From contig CAYYJN010000003.1 of assembly GCA_964472275.1 (NCBI GenBank), positions 21,503 to 85,502 of the forward strand: a stretch of 64,000 nt of DNA. Reading direction: 5' to 3'. The translations under genes were made by a program, and so were the position numbers. This DNA is from JAFDVN01 sp964472275. Lineage in GTDB: Bacteria > Acidobacteriota > Holophagae > Holophagales > Holophagaceae. The notes below the pieces were generated by a model that was not told the DNA's origin, did no database searches, and worked only from the letters and a program-made list of their open reading frames with translations. This document shows, one piece after another, positions 34,674-43,418 of the stretch. How positions within the stretch are numbered: position 1 is the stretch's first letter; each line of letters begins with the position of its first letter.

Positions 34674-35566
34674 TCGGCCGCTTCGCGCCCTCGCCCACGG
34701 GCCCGCTGCACCTGGGCAACCTGCGCACGGCGCTCGCGTCCTGGTTGTCCGCCAAAGCGCAAGGCGGCCGTTGGCTCGTTCGCGTCGAAGATGTGGATGG
34801 CCCGCGCTGCCGCCCCGAGATCGCGGAGGCGCAGGTGCGCGACCTCGCCGAGCTGGGCCTTGAATCCGATGACGAGGTGGTCTGGCAATCCCATCGGAGC
34901 GAGCGCTACCGCGAAGCGCTCGCGCGTCTGCATCAAGCGGGCGCGCTCTACCCCTGCACTTGCACACGCAAGGATCTCGCGCGACTCGCCAGCGCGCCGC
35001 ACCTCGAAGATGGCCTACGCCCCTACGATGGCGCCTGCCGGAGCCGCGCCTGGCAAAGCTTCGAGGCCGCCCTGCGCTTCCGGATGCCGGAGGGCGAGGT
35101 GGCTTGGGACGATCTCCTGCTTGGCCCGCAGCGCGATGATCCGGCTTCGCTCACCGGCGATCCGCTCCTCTTCCGCCGTGATGGCGTCTTCGCCTATCAC
35201 CTGGCCGTCATCGTGGACGACGGCGATCAGGGTGTGACAGAAATCGTGCGCGGTTCGGACCTGCGCGGCGTGAGCGCCACTCAGATCCGGTTGCAGGAAG
35301 CGCTCGGTTTCCCGCGTCCCACCTACGCGCACCTCGGCCTCGTGACCGCGCAGGACGGCTCGCGCCTGGGCAAGCGCGCGGGCGCGCTGGGCCTCGACGC
35401 CCTCCGCGCCCGCGGCGTGTCGCCGGAAGAAATCACCGGCTGGCTCGGCTTCAGCCTCGGCTGCCTGGACGCCCCCGAACCCTGCCGCGCGGAAGATCTG
35501 ATCCCACGATTCGATTGGGCCCGCGTCCCGAAAAGCGAAGTCCGCGTACCGGAAGCGTGGTCTTAG
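34655..35566 (+). CDS. gluQ: glutamyl-Q tRNA(Asp) synthetase
   Basis: Attaches glutamate to queuosine in the anticodon of tRNA-Asp. The product has 303 residues, short because the anticodon-binding half of GluRS is absent. GTG 34655 gives RFAPSPTGPLHLGNLRTALA, the HIGH-type site. Zinc ligands are in YPCTCTRKDL plus YDGACR. RLGKRAGA stands where KLSK usually is, a weak second signature. HLAVIVDDGDQGVTEIVRGS then DL is shared with GluRS. It overlaps the small gene upstream by 19 bases. Confidence 0.92.
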   Translation: MEAPSLIGRFAPSPTGPLHLGNLRTALASWLSAKAQGGRWLVRVEDVDGPRCRPEIAEAQVRDLAELGLESDDEVVWQSHRSERYREALARLHQAGALYPCTCTRKDLARLASAPHLEDGLRPYDGACRSRAWQSFEAALRFRMPEGEVAWDDLLLGPQRDDPASLTGDPLLFRRDGVFAYHLAVIVDDGDQGVTEIVRGSDLRGVSATQIRLQEALGFPRPTYAHLGLVTAQDGSRLGKRAGALGLDALRARGVSPEEITGWLGFSLGCLDAPEPCRAEDLIPRFDWARVPKSEVRVPEAWS

Positions 35567-36805
35567 CTACCTCCACACCTTCGGTTCGATCTCCAGGTTG
35601 CCATCGGGCTTGAAGGTGAAGCGGAAGGCTTGCAGCGCGGCGAGGGAGGGGAACTTGTCGGGTACGCCCATGGGCGGGGGTTCCTGGCGGAAGGCGCCGG
35701 TGTCGGGATCGAAGTCCCACCAGACGAGGTCGGGGAAAGCCTTGAGCCGCGCTTCCTGGGCCTGCTTCGCGCGGTCCAGCTTTGCCTGGTCCTGCTTCAT
35801 CTCCATGGCCTCGCCCTGCTCCTCGGGCGATTTGCCGAAGGACTCCGTGAAGCTGAGGCGCACGGGTTCGGGCGGCGGAAGATCCGGTTTCCAGGTCCGG
35901 CTTTGCTGCACCGCGTCCGCGCCGCGCGCGGCGATGAGCAGGTGCCCATCCGGTCGCGGCTGGACGCCGAGGATGGCGTATTCGTAGTCCATTGGATCCA
36001 TCACGGCATCCTTTGGCAAATCAAAAAGACCGTTCCGGCGTTCCACCCTGCCGGTCCGGGCATTCACCGTGAGGAAGCGGCCGAAGTGGAGATCAATGAA
36101 AACGAGGTGCCCTGGGACACGGATGGTTTGACTGTCGAAGCCATTGTAGACGCCGAAGGCATTCGGGTTCGGGAACCATCGGGGCTGATCGTTCACGCCG
36201 GGGTAAACTTCGTGAGATGGAAGCAGATCGCTGGGGCGGCCGTAAAGGAAGGCGGGTTGGTTCGGGTCGATCTCCTCGGTCTCCTGGACGATGAGCTTTC
36301 CGTGCCCGTTTTCGCGGACGATGGCGAGTGGGTCCTGCCGGTGCATCTCCTCATCGGGGAAGCGCCCGCCAACCAGGTAACCGCCGCCTTCCAAGGGACG
36401 CAGCCAGGCGACGGATCCATATGGCAACCCTTTGAGCGTGTCCCACAGTTCCCAACGGGTTCCGCCGTTCCGGTAGATGTAGATCGTGGCCCGGAGTTCC
36501 TTGAGGCCCTGCCCCTTTTGCCCCGAGGCGCGGTCATCGCCAAAGCCCCAGGCGTAGGCCGCGCCATCCACGAGATCGTAGGTGAAGTACCAAGCCATGT
36601 CTTGGGGCGGCCGACCGAAGTCTTTGGCGGGGCGCCTGTTCTCCCGCAACAGGCCGTAGCCTGATTCGAACAAGCGGCCATCCGCCCAGAGTTGGGAAGT
36701 CTCTCGAAAGGATTGGCGGTCCGAAATGCCGTGGGCCGCGCGCTCTCGGTCGTCCACCGTGTAGATCACGCGGGAGGATTGCTGGAAGGGCGGAACGAAG
36801 GGCAT
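35567..36805 (-). CDS. hypothetical protein, propeller-like
   Basis: The product has 412 residues from ATG 36805; GTG 36820 is the alternative. It has no signal peptide or membrane segment. Repeated Trp/Tyr/Gly-rich strands (MAWYFTYDLVDGAAYAWGFG, YGSVAWLRPLEGGGYLVGG, EYAILGVQPRPDGHLLIAAR) suggest a beta-propeller. A charged helix follows (EMKQDQAKLDRAKQAQEARL) and a C-terminal domain ends PDGNLEIEPKVWR. Base composition is less GC-rich than the neighbours, hinting at transfer. It is convergent with gluQ with no gap. No function can be proposed. Confidence 0.62.
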   Translation of the reverse strand: MPFVPPFQQSSRVIYTVDDRERAAHGISDRQSFRETSQLWADGRLFESGYGLLRENRRPAKDFGRPPQDMAWYFTYDLVDGAAYAWGFGDDRASGQKGQGLKELRATIYIYRNGGTRWELWDTLKGLPYGSVAWLRPLEGGGYLVGGRFPDEEMHRQDPLAIVRENGHGKLIVQETEEIDPNQPAFLYGRPSDLLPSHEVYPGVNDQPRWFPNPNAFGVYNGFDSQTIRVPGHLVFIDLHFGRFLTVNARTGRVERRNGLFDLPKDAVMDPMDYEYAILGVQPRPDGHLLIAARGADAVQQSRTWKPDLPPPEPVRLSFTESFGKSPEEQGEAMEMKQDQAKLDRAKQAQEARLKAFPDLVWWDFDPDTGAFRQEPPPMGVPDKFPSLAALQAFRFTFKPDGNLEIEPKVWR

Positions 36806-36820
36806 CCTCCGATCCTGCAC

Positions 36821-36850
36821 GAAAAAGCCCGCCTTTCGGCGGGCTTTTTC
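36821..36850 (-). terminator. terminator of rpsT (symmetrical)
   Basis: GAAAAAGCCCGCC (36821-36833) pairs with GGCGGGCTTTTTC (36838-36850) around TTTC, 13 pairs with T-runs on both sides. It lies 17 bases after the rpsT stop on the minus strand. Confidence 0.85.
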
Positions 36851-36866
36851 GAAGGGTTTCCGCGTC

Positions 36867-37130
36867 TTAAGCGAGGCCGTTCACCTTTAGCGCCATGCGG
36901 GACTTCATGCGGTTGGCGGCGTTCTTGTGCATCACGCCCTTGCGCTCGGCCTGGTCCACGACGCCCTGGGTGAGGGGGAGGAGCTTGGCGGCCTCGGCCT
37001 TGTTGCCCTCGGCGATCACGGTGAGGAAGCGCTTCACGGCGCTCTTCATCGTGGACCGATTGCCACGGTTCCGCAGACGCGCTTCGGCGTCGCGGCGGGC
37101 CTTCTTGGCGGCGGACTTGTGATTGGCCAT
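36867..37130 (-). CDS. rpsT: 30S ribosomal protein S20
   Basis: Binds 16S rRNA early in small-subunit assembly. The 87 residues and composition fit: MANHKSAAKKARRDAEARLR, STMKSAVKRFL, and the end KNAANRMKSRMALKVNGLA. ATG 37130 follows AAGGAG. It is divergent from argS across 172 bases and has its own strong terminator, so it is probably monocistronic. Confidence 0.96.
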   Translation of the reverse strand: MANHKSAAKKARRDAEARLRNRGNRSTMKSAVKRFLTVIAEGNKAEAAKLLPLTQGVVDQAERKGVMHKNAANRMKSRMALKVNGLA

Positions 37131-37302
37131 GCGATTCTCCTTGGCCGGACCCGAGGTCCCGGCAGGGCGAAAGACCATCCTATCGAAAAGGCCGCCAGGG
37201 TCAAGGGGAAAAGGACGGAAGAACACGACTTCCGGGGCTTCCAAAGCCGGGGGCCGCTCGGGCATCCTAGTCGGAGGCGACTGCCTCCAGGGTGGCGAAA
37301 TC

Positions 37303-39096
37303 ATGGAGCGCGTGCGCGACGCATTTGAACAGGCCTTGGCGGAAGTGTTGCCGGGCCAAGGGATCTCATTGGAACGGCCCCGGGCTTGGGAGCACGGGGA
37401 CCTGGCCTTCCCCTGCTTCAAGGCCGCCAAGGCCCTTCAGACGAATCCCGCCCAGCTCGCCAAGGATCTGGCCGCCAAGGTGAAGGTCGAGGGTGCTGAG
37501 CTGGTGGCGGCGGGGCCTTACCTGAACCTCAAGCTCAGCCCCGAAGCTCGGGCCAGGGCCGTGGCGGGTTCGATCCTCGCGCCGGGCTGCCCCTTTGGAT
37601 CGCTTCCGCCTCAGGGCCGAAAAGTCATCGTCGAGTACAGCTCGCCGAACATCGCCAAGCTCTTCACCATCGGCCACCTGCGCTCCACGATGATCGGCCA
37701 CGCGCTCGTGCAGGCCCATCGCTTCCGCGGCCACGAGGTGCTGCGCCTCAACCACCTGGGCGATTGGGGCACCCAGTTCGGGACGCTGCTCGCGGCCTAC
37801 AAGAAGTGGGCGGAGGTCGGGAATCCCGACCTCACGAAGGATTTCGAGTGGGCCGACGAAGTCCCTGAACGGTTCAGGACGCCGCTCTACCGCCTCTTCC
37901 AACTCTATGTGCGCTTCCACGCTGAAGAGGAGAAGGAGCCCGCGCTGCGCGACGAGGGCCGCGACTGGTTCCGCAAGCTGGAGCAGGGCGACCCGGAAGC
38001 CCGCCGCCTCTGGCAGTGGTTCCGCGACCTGTCGTTGAAAGAATTCCAGCGCCTCTACGACCGCCTCGGCGTGGGCTTCGATTCCCTGGACATGGGCGAG
38101 GCCTTCTACGAAGACAAGCTCGAAGCCGCCGTCCAGGCCTTGCGGGACAAGGGCCTGCTCGTCGAAGGCGAGCGCGGCGCGCAAATTGTGGACCTCGAGG
38201 ATGTGGGCATCAAGACGCCCTGCATGGTCTTGAAGAGCGACGGCTCCAGCACCTACGCGACGCGCGACATCGCCGCGGCCCTCTACCGCCGCGACACCTA
38301 CCGCTACGACCTCAACCTCTATGTGATCGGCGGCGAGCAGGTGCTGCACATGCAGCAGGTCATCGCCATCATGGCCAAACTCGATCCCTGGTTCGCGGGC
38401 CGCATGGTGCACACGCCCTTCGGCATGATCTCCCTGCCCGAAGGCAAGATGAGCACCCGCAAAGGCAATGTGATCTTCCTGGAGGATGTGCTGGACGAGG
38501 CCCGCGACCGCGTCCTCGCCATCATCGAAGAGAAGAATCCGGATCTGCCGAAGAAGACGGAAGTGGCCGAGATGCTGGGCCTGGGCGCCGTGCTCTTCTT
38601 CAACGCCCTCAACGACCGCGTGAAGCCCATCACCTTCACCTGGGAGCGCGCCGTGGCGCTGGATGGCGACACGGGGCCCTATGTGCAGTACGCCCATGCG
38701 CGCATCTGCTCCGTGCTGCGTAAGGCGGGCGGCGCGTGGGCCGATCTGGCGAAGGCGGGCGCGCCGGATGGCGCCGTGCTGCCCTTCCCGGACGCGAAGC
38801 TGCCCGCCGAATTGCCGGGCCTTGACGAACCTTCGGCGCAAGCACTCCTCTTCGAGCTCGCGGGGCTGCCGGACGCCATCCAAGGCGTCGTGGACAGCGA
38901 AGGCCCGACGCCGCTGGCGCGCCAGTTGCTCGCCGTGGCCCGCGCCTTCAGCGGCTTCTACACGAACTGCCCCGTGTTGGCGGCAGAGAATTCGGGCGCG
39001 GTCCGCGACGCGCGCCTCGCCCTCTGCCTCGCCACCGCCCGCGCCCTGCGCCAAGGCCTGTTCCTGCTCGGCATCGAAGCTCCGGAGGAGATGTGA
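37303..39096 (+). CDS. argS: arginyl-tRNA synthetase
   Basis: Charges tRNA-Arg; class I enzyme of 597 residues. ATG 37303 was chosen because family similarity starts there (MERVRDAFEQALAEVLPGQG); the frame is open from 37123 without merit. Motifs are VEYSSPNIAKLFTIGHLRST (HIGH site), LNHLGDWGTQFGTLLAAYKK and EGKMSTRKGN (KMSKS site), with the DALR domain at the end (QYAHARICSVLRKAGG). Just upstream is a hairpin GGAGGC-GACT-GCCTCC (37273-37288). Confidence 0.96.
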   Translation: MERVRDAFEQALAEVLPGQGISLERPRAWEHGDLAFPCFKAAKALQTNPAQLAKDLAAKVKVEGAELVAAGPYLNLKLSPEARARAVAGSILAPGCPFGSLPPQGRKVIVEYSSPNIAKLFTIGHLRSTMIGHALVQAHRFRGHEVLRLNHLGDWGTQFGTLLAAYKKWAEVGNPDLTKDFEWADEVPERFRTPLYRLFQLYVRFHAEEEKEPALRDEGRDWFRKLEQGDPEARRLWQWFRDLSLKEFQRLYDRLGVGFDSLDMGEAFYEDKLEAAVQALRDKGLLVEGERGAQIVDLEDVGIKTPCMVLKSDGSSTYATRDIAAALYRRDTYRYDLNLYVIGGEQVLHMQQVIAIMAKLDPWFAGRMVHTPFGMISLPEGKMSTRKGNVIFLEDVLDEARDRVLAIIEEKNPDLPKKTEVAEMLGLGAVLFFNALNDRVKPITFTWERAVALDGDTGPYVQYAHARICSVLRKAGGAWADLAKAGAPDGAVLPFPDAKLPAELPGLDEPSAQALLFELAGLPDAIQGVVDSEGPTPLARQLLAVARAFSGFYTNCPVLAAENSGAVRDARLALCLATARALRQGLFLLGIEAPEEM

Positions 39097-39103
39097 GTTT
39101 TTT

Positions 39104-39177
39104 GAACCACAGAGACACGGAGGCGCAGAGAAGAACGGCTGCCCTTGAATCTCTGAGTCTCCGTGCCTCCGTGGTTC
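39104..39177. repeat. CACAGAGG-family hairpin repeat between argS and pyrG
   Basis: Left arm GAACCACAGAGACACGGAGG through 39130 and right arm 39151-39177 pair at 23 of 27 positions. The loop 39131-39150 is AAGAACGGCTGCCCTTGAAT. The loop end CTGCCCTTGAATC resembles CTGCTTTTGAATC in the otherwise different repeat at 40804-40874. Confidence 0.8.
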
Positions 39178-39201
39178 ATCTGTTTTTCGTTGGGGTGTCT
39201 C

Positions 39202-40797
39202 ATGACTAAATTCATTTTCGTCACCGGCGGCGTGCTTTCGAGCCTCGGCAAGGGCATCGCGGCGGCTTCGCTGGGCGCCTTGCTGGAGGCCCGCGGGCTG
39301 AAGGTCACGCTCATGAAGATGGATCCCTACCTCAATGTGGATCCCGGCACCATGTCGCCCTTCCAGCACGGCGAGGTCTTCGTGACGGAGGACGGCGCGG
39401 AGACGGACCTGGACCTGGGCCACTACGAGCGCTTCACTTCGGTGCCCACTTCGCAGAACCACACGATCACCACGGGCAAGATCTACAACACGGTCATCCA
39501 GAAGGAGCGCCGCGGCGACTATCTGGGCAAGACCGTGCAGGTGATCCCGCACATCACGGACGAGATCAAGGCCCACATCCGCAAAGTCGCCAAGGACATG
39601 GATGTGGTCCTCGTGGAGATCGGCGGCACGGTGGGCGACATCGAAAGCCAGCCGTTCCTGGAAGCCATCCGCCAGTTCAAGCTCGAAGCCGGTCAAGGCA
39701 ACGCCATCAACATGCACCTCACCTATGTGCCCTACATCAAGGCCGCGGGCGAGCTGAAGTCCAAGCCCACGCAGCATTCGGTGAAGGAGCTGCGCGCCCT
39801 TGGCCTCCATCCCGATGTGCTGCTCTGCCGCGCGGATGTGGAGATCCCGGCCGACCTCAAGGAGAAAATCGCGCTGTTCTGCTCCGTGACGAACGACGCC
39901 GTCTTCAGCGCCAAGGACGCCAGCTCCATCTACGAAGTGCCTCTGAACCTCCATGAGGAAGGCCTCGATAAGAAGGTCGCGGCGCTGCTCGGCCTGCCGG
40001 ACAAGGCGCCGGACCTCTCGGCCTGGAACGACCTCATCCACCGCATCCGCAACCCGAAGGGCAGCGTGCGCATCGCGGTGGTCGGCAAATATGTGGAGTT
40101 CAAGGAAAGCTACAAGAGCCTCATCGAGGCGTTGCACCACGCGGGCTACGGCCTGGAGAAGCAGGTGGACCTCAAGTGGATCGAGGCCGAGCAGCTCGAA
40201 GGCGGCGACTCGGAAGGCGTCCTCAAGGACTGCCAGGGCGTACTCGTGCCCGGCGGCTTCGGCGTGCGCGGCACCCGCGGCATGATCGAGGCGATCCGCT
40301 GGGCCCGCGAAAAGCAGGTGCCCTTCTTTGGCATCTGCCTCGGCATGCAGATGGCGAGCGTGGAATTCGCGCGGGATGTGGCGGGGCTCGATGGCGCCGA
40401 CTCGACGGAATTTGACGAAAATCCGAAGCACAAGGTCATCTTCAAGCTCCGCGAACTGGTGGATGTGGAAGAGCTGGGCGGGACGATGCGCCTCGGCGCC
40501 TACCCCTGTCACCTCGCGCCCGGTTCCCAGGCCGAGAAGGCCTACGCCGCCGCCGAGATCAGCGAGCGGCATCGCCACCGCTACGAGTTCAACCACGAGT
40601 TCAAGAAGGCCCTGGAGGACAAGGGCCTCGCCTTCACCGGCATGAGCCCCGACGGCGTCTTCGTGGAGATCGTCGAGATCCCCTCGCATCCCTACTTCCT
40701 CGCCTGCCAGTTCCACCCCGAGTTCAAGTCCAAGCCCCTCGCGCCCCACCCGCTCTTCACCGCCTTCGTGAAGGCCAGCGCTTTGAACGCAAAATGA
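39202..40797 (+). CDS. pyrG: CTP synthase
   Basis: Aminates UTP to CTP with glutamine. The product has 531 residues from ATG 39202, where the family begins (MTKFIFVTGGVLSSLGKGIA). The synthase part has MKMDPYLNVDPGTMSPFQHG and the regulatory EIGGTVGDIES. The C-terminal glutaminase has VPGGFGVRGTRGMIEA, FFGICLGMQMASVEF with the catalytic Cys, and QFHPEFKSKP for the His-Glu pair. It lies between two hairpin repeats of different families. The upstream open codons from 39163 are part of a repeat and not protein-like. Confidence 0.97.
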   Translation: MTKFIFVTGGVLSSLGKGIAAASLGALLEARGLKVTLMKMDPYLNVDPGTMSPFQHGEVFVTEDGAETDLDLGHYERFTSVPTSQNHTITTGKIYNTVIQKERRGDYLGKTVQVIPHITDEIKAHIRKVAKDMDVVLVEIGGTVGDIESQPFLEAIRQFKLEAGQGNAINMHLTYVPYIKAAGELKSKPTQHSVKELRALGLHPDVLLCRADVEIPADLKEKIALFCSVTNDAVFSAKDASSIYEVPLNLHEEGLDKKVAALLGLPDKAPDLSAWNDLIHRIRNPKGSVRIAVVGKYVEFKESYKSLIEALHHAGYGLEKQVDLKWIEAEQLEGGDSEGVLKDCQGVLVPGGFGVRGTRGMIEAIRWAREKQVPFFGICLGMQMASVEFARDVAGLDGADSTEFDENPKHKVIFKLRELVDVEELGGTMRLGAYPCHLAPGSQAEKAYAAAEISERHRHRYEFNHEFKKALEDKGLAFTGMSPDGVFVEIVEIPSHPYFLACQFHPEFKSKPLAPHPLFTAFVKASALNAK

Positions 40798-40803
40798 TTT
40801 TTT

Positions 40804-40874
40804 ATCCGCAGATTCCGCCGATGACGCAGATTGGGTCTGCTTTTGAATCGGCGTAATCTGCGAAATCTGCGGAT
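40804..40874. repeat. ACGCAGATT-family hairpin repeat, copy 1
   Basis: Arms 40804-40832 (ATCCGCAGATTCCGCCGATG...) and 40846-40874 pair at 25 of 29 positions around a 13-base loop. It is a relative of 55749-55821. It lies between pyrG and tkt, ending 15 bases before the tkt ATG. Confidence 0.82.
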
Positions 40875-40889
40875 GAATTTGAGGCTTCC

Positions 40890-42863
40890 ATGACTCCTGA
40901 GACCGAAAAGCTCTGCATTGACACCATCCGCGTCCTTTCCATGGACGCGGTGCAGAAGGCCAACAGCGGCCACCCCGGCACGCCCATGGCGCTGGCGCCC
41001 GCGGCCTACACGCTGTGGACGAAGTTCATGAAGCACAACCCCGCGAACCCGAGCTGGGCGGACCGAGACCGCTTCGTGCTGAGCTGCGGCCACGCCTCCA
41101 TGCTGCTCTACTCGCTGCTGCACCTCAGCGGCTACGACCTGCAGTTGGAAGAGCTCATCGCCTTCCGCCAGTGGGGCTCGAAGACGCCGGGCCATCCCGA
41201 AGTGGGCCACACCGCGGGCGTGGAGACGACCACGGGGCCGCTGGGACAGGGCCTGGGCAACGCGACCGGCATGGCCATCGCCGAGCGTTTCCTCGCCTCG
41301 CGCTTCAATCAGGACGGCTTCGACATCGTCAACCACCGCACCTTCGCCTTCGCCTCGGACGGCGACCTCATGGAAGGCGTGGGCATGGAGGCCGTCGCGC
41401 TCGCGGGCCATCTGGGCCTGGAGAAGCTCGTCGTCCTATGGGACAACAACAAGATCACCATCGAGGGCTCCACGGATCTCGCCTTCACCGAAGAGGTGGA
41501 CCGCCGCTTCCAGGCCCACGGCTGGCGCGTGCTCAAGGTCGAGGATGGCGAAGACCTCTGGGCGCTGCAGAAGGTCTACGAAGAGGCGTTGAAGCCCTGC
41601 GGCAAGCCCACGCTCATTGATTGCCGCACGGTCATCGGCTTCCCCAGCCCCGCCAAGCAGGGCACGGCCAAGGCCCATGGCGAGCCGCTCGGCGCGGACG
41701 AGATCAAGGTCGTCAAAACGATCCTCGGTTGGGATCCCGAATCCCAGTTCCACATTCCGGCGGACGCGCTCGCCGAATGGCGCAAGAGCATCGGCCGAGG
41801 CGAGGCCGTCGAAGCCGATTGGCGCGGGCGCTTCGAGGCCTACCGCAAGGCGCATCCTGATCTCGCGGTCGCCTTCGAGGCCTGGATGCGCGGCGAGCTG
41901 GCCGAGGGTTGGGAAGCGGCGCTGCCCACCTTCACGGCGGCCGACAAGATGGCGACGCGCGAAGCCAGCGGCAAGGCGCTGAACGCCCTCGCGCCCATCC
42001 TGAAGAACCTGCTCGGCGGCAGCGCGGATCTCGCCGGCAGCAACAATACGAACCTCAAAGGCGAAGGCGATTTCAGCGCGACGGAAAATGGCCGCAACTT
42101 CCACTTCGGCGTCCGCGAACACGGCATGGGCGCGGTGCTCAACGGCATGAGCCTGCACGGAGGGCTGCGGCCCTACGGCGCCACCTTCCTCCAGTTCGCC
42201 GACTACATGCGTTCCAGCATCCGTCTGGCGTCGTTGATGAAGCAGCCGGTCGTCTATGTCTTCACCCACGACAGCATCGGCCTTGGCGAGGACGGCCCAA
42301 CCCACCAGCCCGTCGAGCATGTGATGGCGCTGCGCCTCATCCCCGGCCTCTCCGTCCTCCGCCCCGCGGACGCGGCGGAAACCAGCGAGGCCTGGCGCGC
42401 GGCGCTTCTGCGTAAGGACGGTCCCACGGCCCTCATCCTTACGCGGCAGAAGCTCGCCACGGTCACCGAGGGCAAGGCCCAAGGCACCGCGAAGGGCGCC
42501 TATGTGCTCGCGGAGGCGAGCGCGGCGGCGAAGCTCGTGCTCATCGCCACGGGCTCCGAAGTCGGCCTCGCGCTGAAGGCCCGCGAAGCGCTCGAAGCCG
42601 ATGGCGTTCCGACTCGCGTCGTGTCCATGCCGAGCTGGGATCGCTTCGAAGCCCAGGACGCGGCCTACCGCGCCTCCGTTCTGCCCGCCTTCGCGAAGAA
42701 GCTCGCCATCGAGGCGGGCGCCACCCTCGGCTGGCAACGCCACGCCGATGCCGCCGTGGGCCTGGACCACTTCGGCGCCTCGGCCCCGGCGGAAGTGCTC
42801 TTCGAGCAGTTCGGCTTCACCGTGCCGAATGTCGTCGCCAAGGCGAAGGCGCTGCTTTCGTAA
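40890..42863 (+). CDS. tkt: transketolase
   Basis: A thiamine-diphosphate enzyme of the pentose phosphate pathway, 657 residues. The N-terminal domain has KANSGHPGTPMALAPAAYTL, the TPP motif ASDGDLMEGVGMEAVALAGH with LWDNNKITIEG, and HTAGVETTTGPLGQG. The middle domain has FHFGVREHGMGAVLNGMSLH with the catalytic Glu, and THDSIGLGEDGPTHQPVEH. The C-terminal domain follows. GAGG before ATG 40890 is the ribosome site. Confidence 0.96.
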   Translation: MTPETEKLCIDTIRVLSMDAVQKANSGHPGTPMALAPAAYTLWTKFMKHNPANPSWADRDRFVLSCGHASMLLYSLLHLSGYDLQLEELIAFRQWGSKTPGHPEVGHTAGVETTTGPLGQGLGNATGMAIAERFLASRFNQDGFDIVNHRTFAFASDGDLMEGVGMEAVALAGHLGLEKLVVLWDNNKITIEGSTDLAFTEEVDRRFQAHGWRVLKVEDGEDLWALQKVYEEALKPCGKPTLIDCRTVIGFPSPAKQGTAKAHGEPLGADEIKVVKTILGWDPESQFHIPADALAEWRKSIGRGEAVEADWRGRFEAYRKAHPDLAVAFEAWMRGELAEGWEAALPTFTAADKMATREASGKALNALAPILKNLLGGSADLAGSNNTNLKGEGDFSATENGRNFHFGVREHGMGAVLNGMSLHGGLRPYGATFLQFADYMRSSIRLASLMKQPVVYVFTHDSIGLGEDGPTHQPVEHVMALRLIPGLSVLRPADAAETSEAWRAALLRKDGPTALILTRQKLATVTEGKAQGTAKGAYVLAEASAAAKLVLIATGSEVGLALKAREALEADGVPTRVVSMPSWDRFEAQDAAYRASVLPAFAKKLAIEAGATLGWQRHADAAVGLDHFGASAPAEVLFEQFGFTVPNVVAKAKALLS

Positions 42864-42889
42864 AAGCCCCTCCGCTTCGCTCCGCGTGG

Positions 42890-43390
42890 TTATTTGCCCT
42901 TCTCGACGAGCTGCCGCAAGGCCGCGATCTGGCTCACCGCCAGCATGGCTTCGCCGCGTCCGGCGCGAATGGTGAGGGTGAGGCCTTCGCGGGTCTTCGC
43001 GAGTTCCAGGGAGAAGCCGCCCTTCGTCGCGTAGGTGTAGCTCGTGTCGTCGTCCGCGGCGAGTTTGCTCGCTTCGAGCTGGAGGCGATCCAGGGCGGAG
43101 AGCAGCGCGGGGACCTCCTCCTGCTCGACGAGGGCGCGGCCTTCGCCATCGGTCTTGGCCGGGCCCATCACGCGGAGGCCGAGACCGTGGCGAGTGTCGG
43201 TTCCATCGCTGCCTTCCAGCGCTTCCGCCTCCACGGACCCGCGGCCGTAGAGCGCGCCGAGGGGCTTGCGGGTGAGCGCGACCACCACGCCGCGCTTTTG
43301 GAGCAGGGCGGCGAGCGTCGCTTCCGCGGGCTTCGCGGCGGGCGCGGGTTGCTGGAGGGCGGGCGGGATCAGCATGGCGGCTCCAAGCAT
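42890..43390 (-). CDS. hypothetical exported protein
   Basis: The product has 166 residues with a possible short signal segment (MLGAAMLIPPALQQPAPA). Alternating strands follow (LTRKPLGALYGRGSVEAEAL, FSLELAKTREGLTLTIRAGR), and it ends in a helix LAVSQIAALRQLVEKGK. No family or catalytic motif is recognised. It lies downstream of citrate synthase on the same strand, 28 bases after that gene's stop. ATG 43375 is a second possible start. Confidence 0.55.
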   Translation of the reverse strand: MLGAAMLIPPALQQPAPAAKPAEATLAALLQKRGVVVALTRKPLGALYGRGSVEAEALEGSDGTDTRHGLGLRVMGPAKTDGEGRALVEQEEVPALLSALDRLQLEASKLAADDDTSYTYATKGGFSLELAKTREGLTLTIRAGRGEAMLAVSQIAALRQLVEKGK

Positions 43391-43418
43391 AGATGGAGCG
43401 AGGGCCGTGAAGGTTCGC

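Noticed and set aside
37366..40749. Very long open frame on the minus strand (over 1100 codons)
   Set aside because: It runs antisense through argS and pyrG, has low-complexity His/Gln/Arg/Ala-rich content typical of shadow frames in high-GC DNA, and shows no motif.
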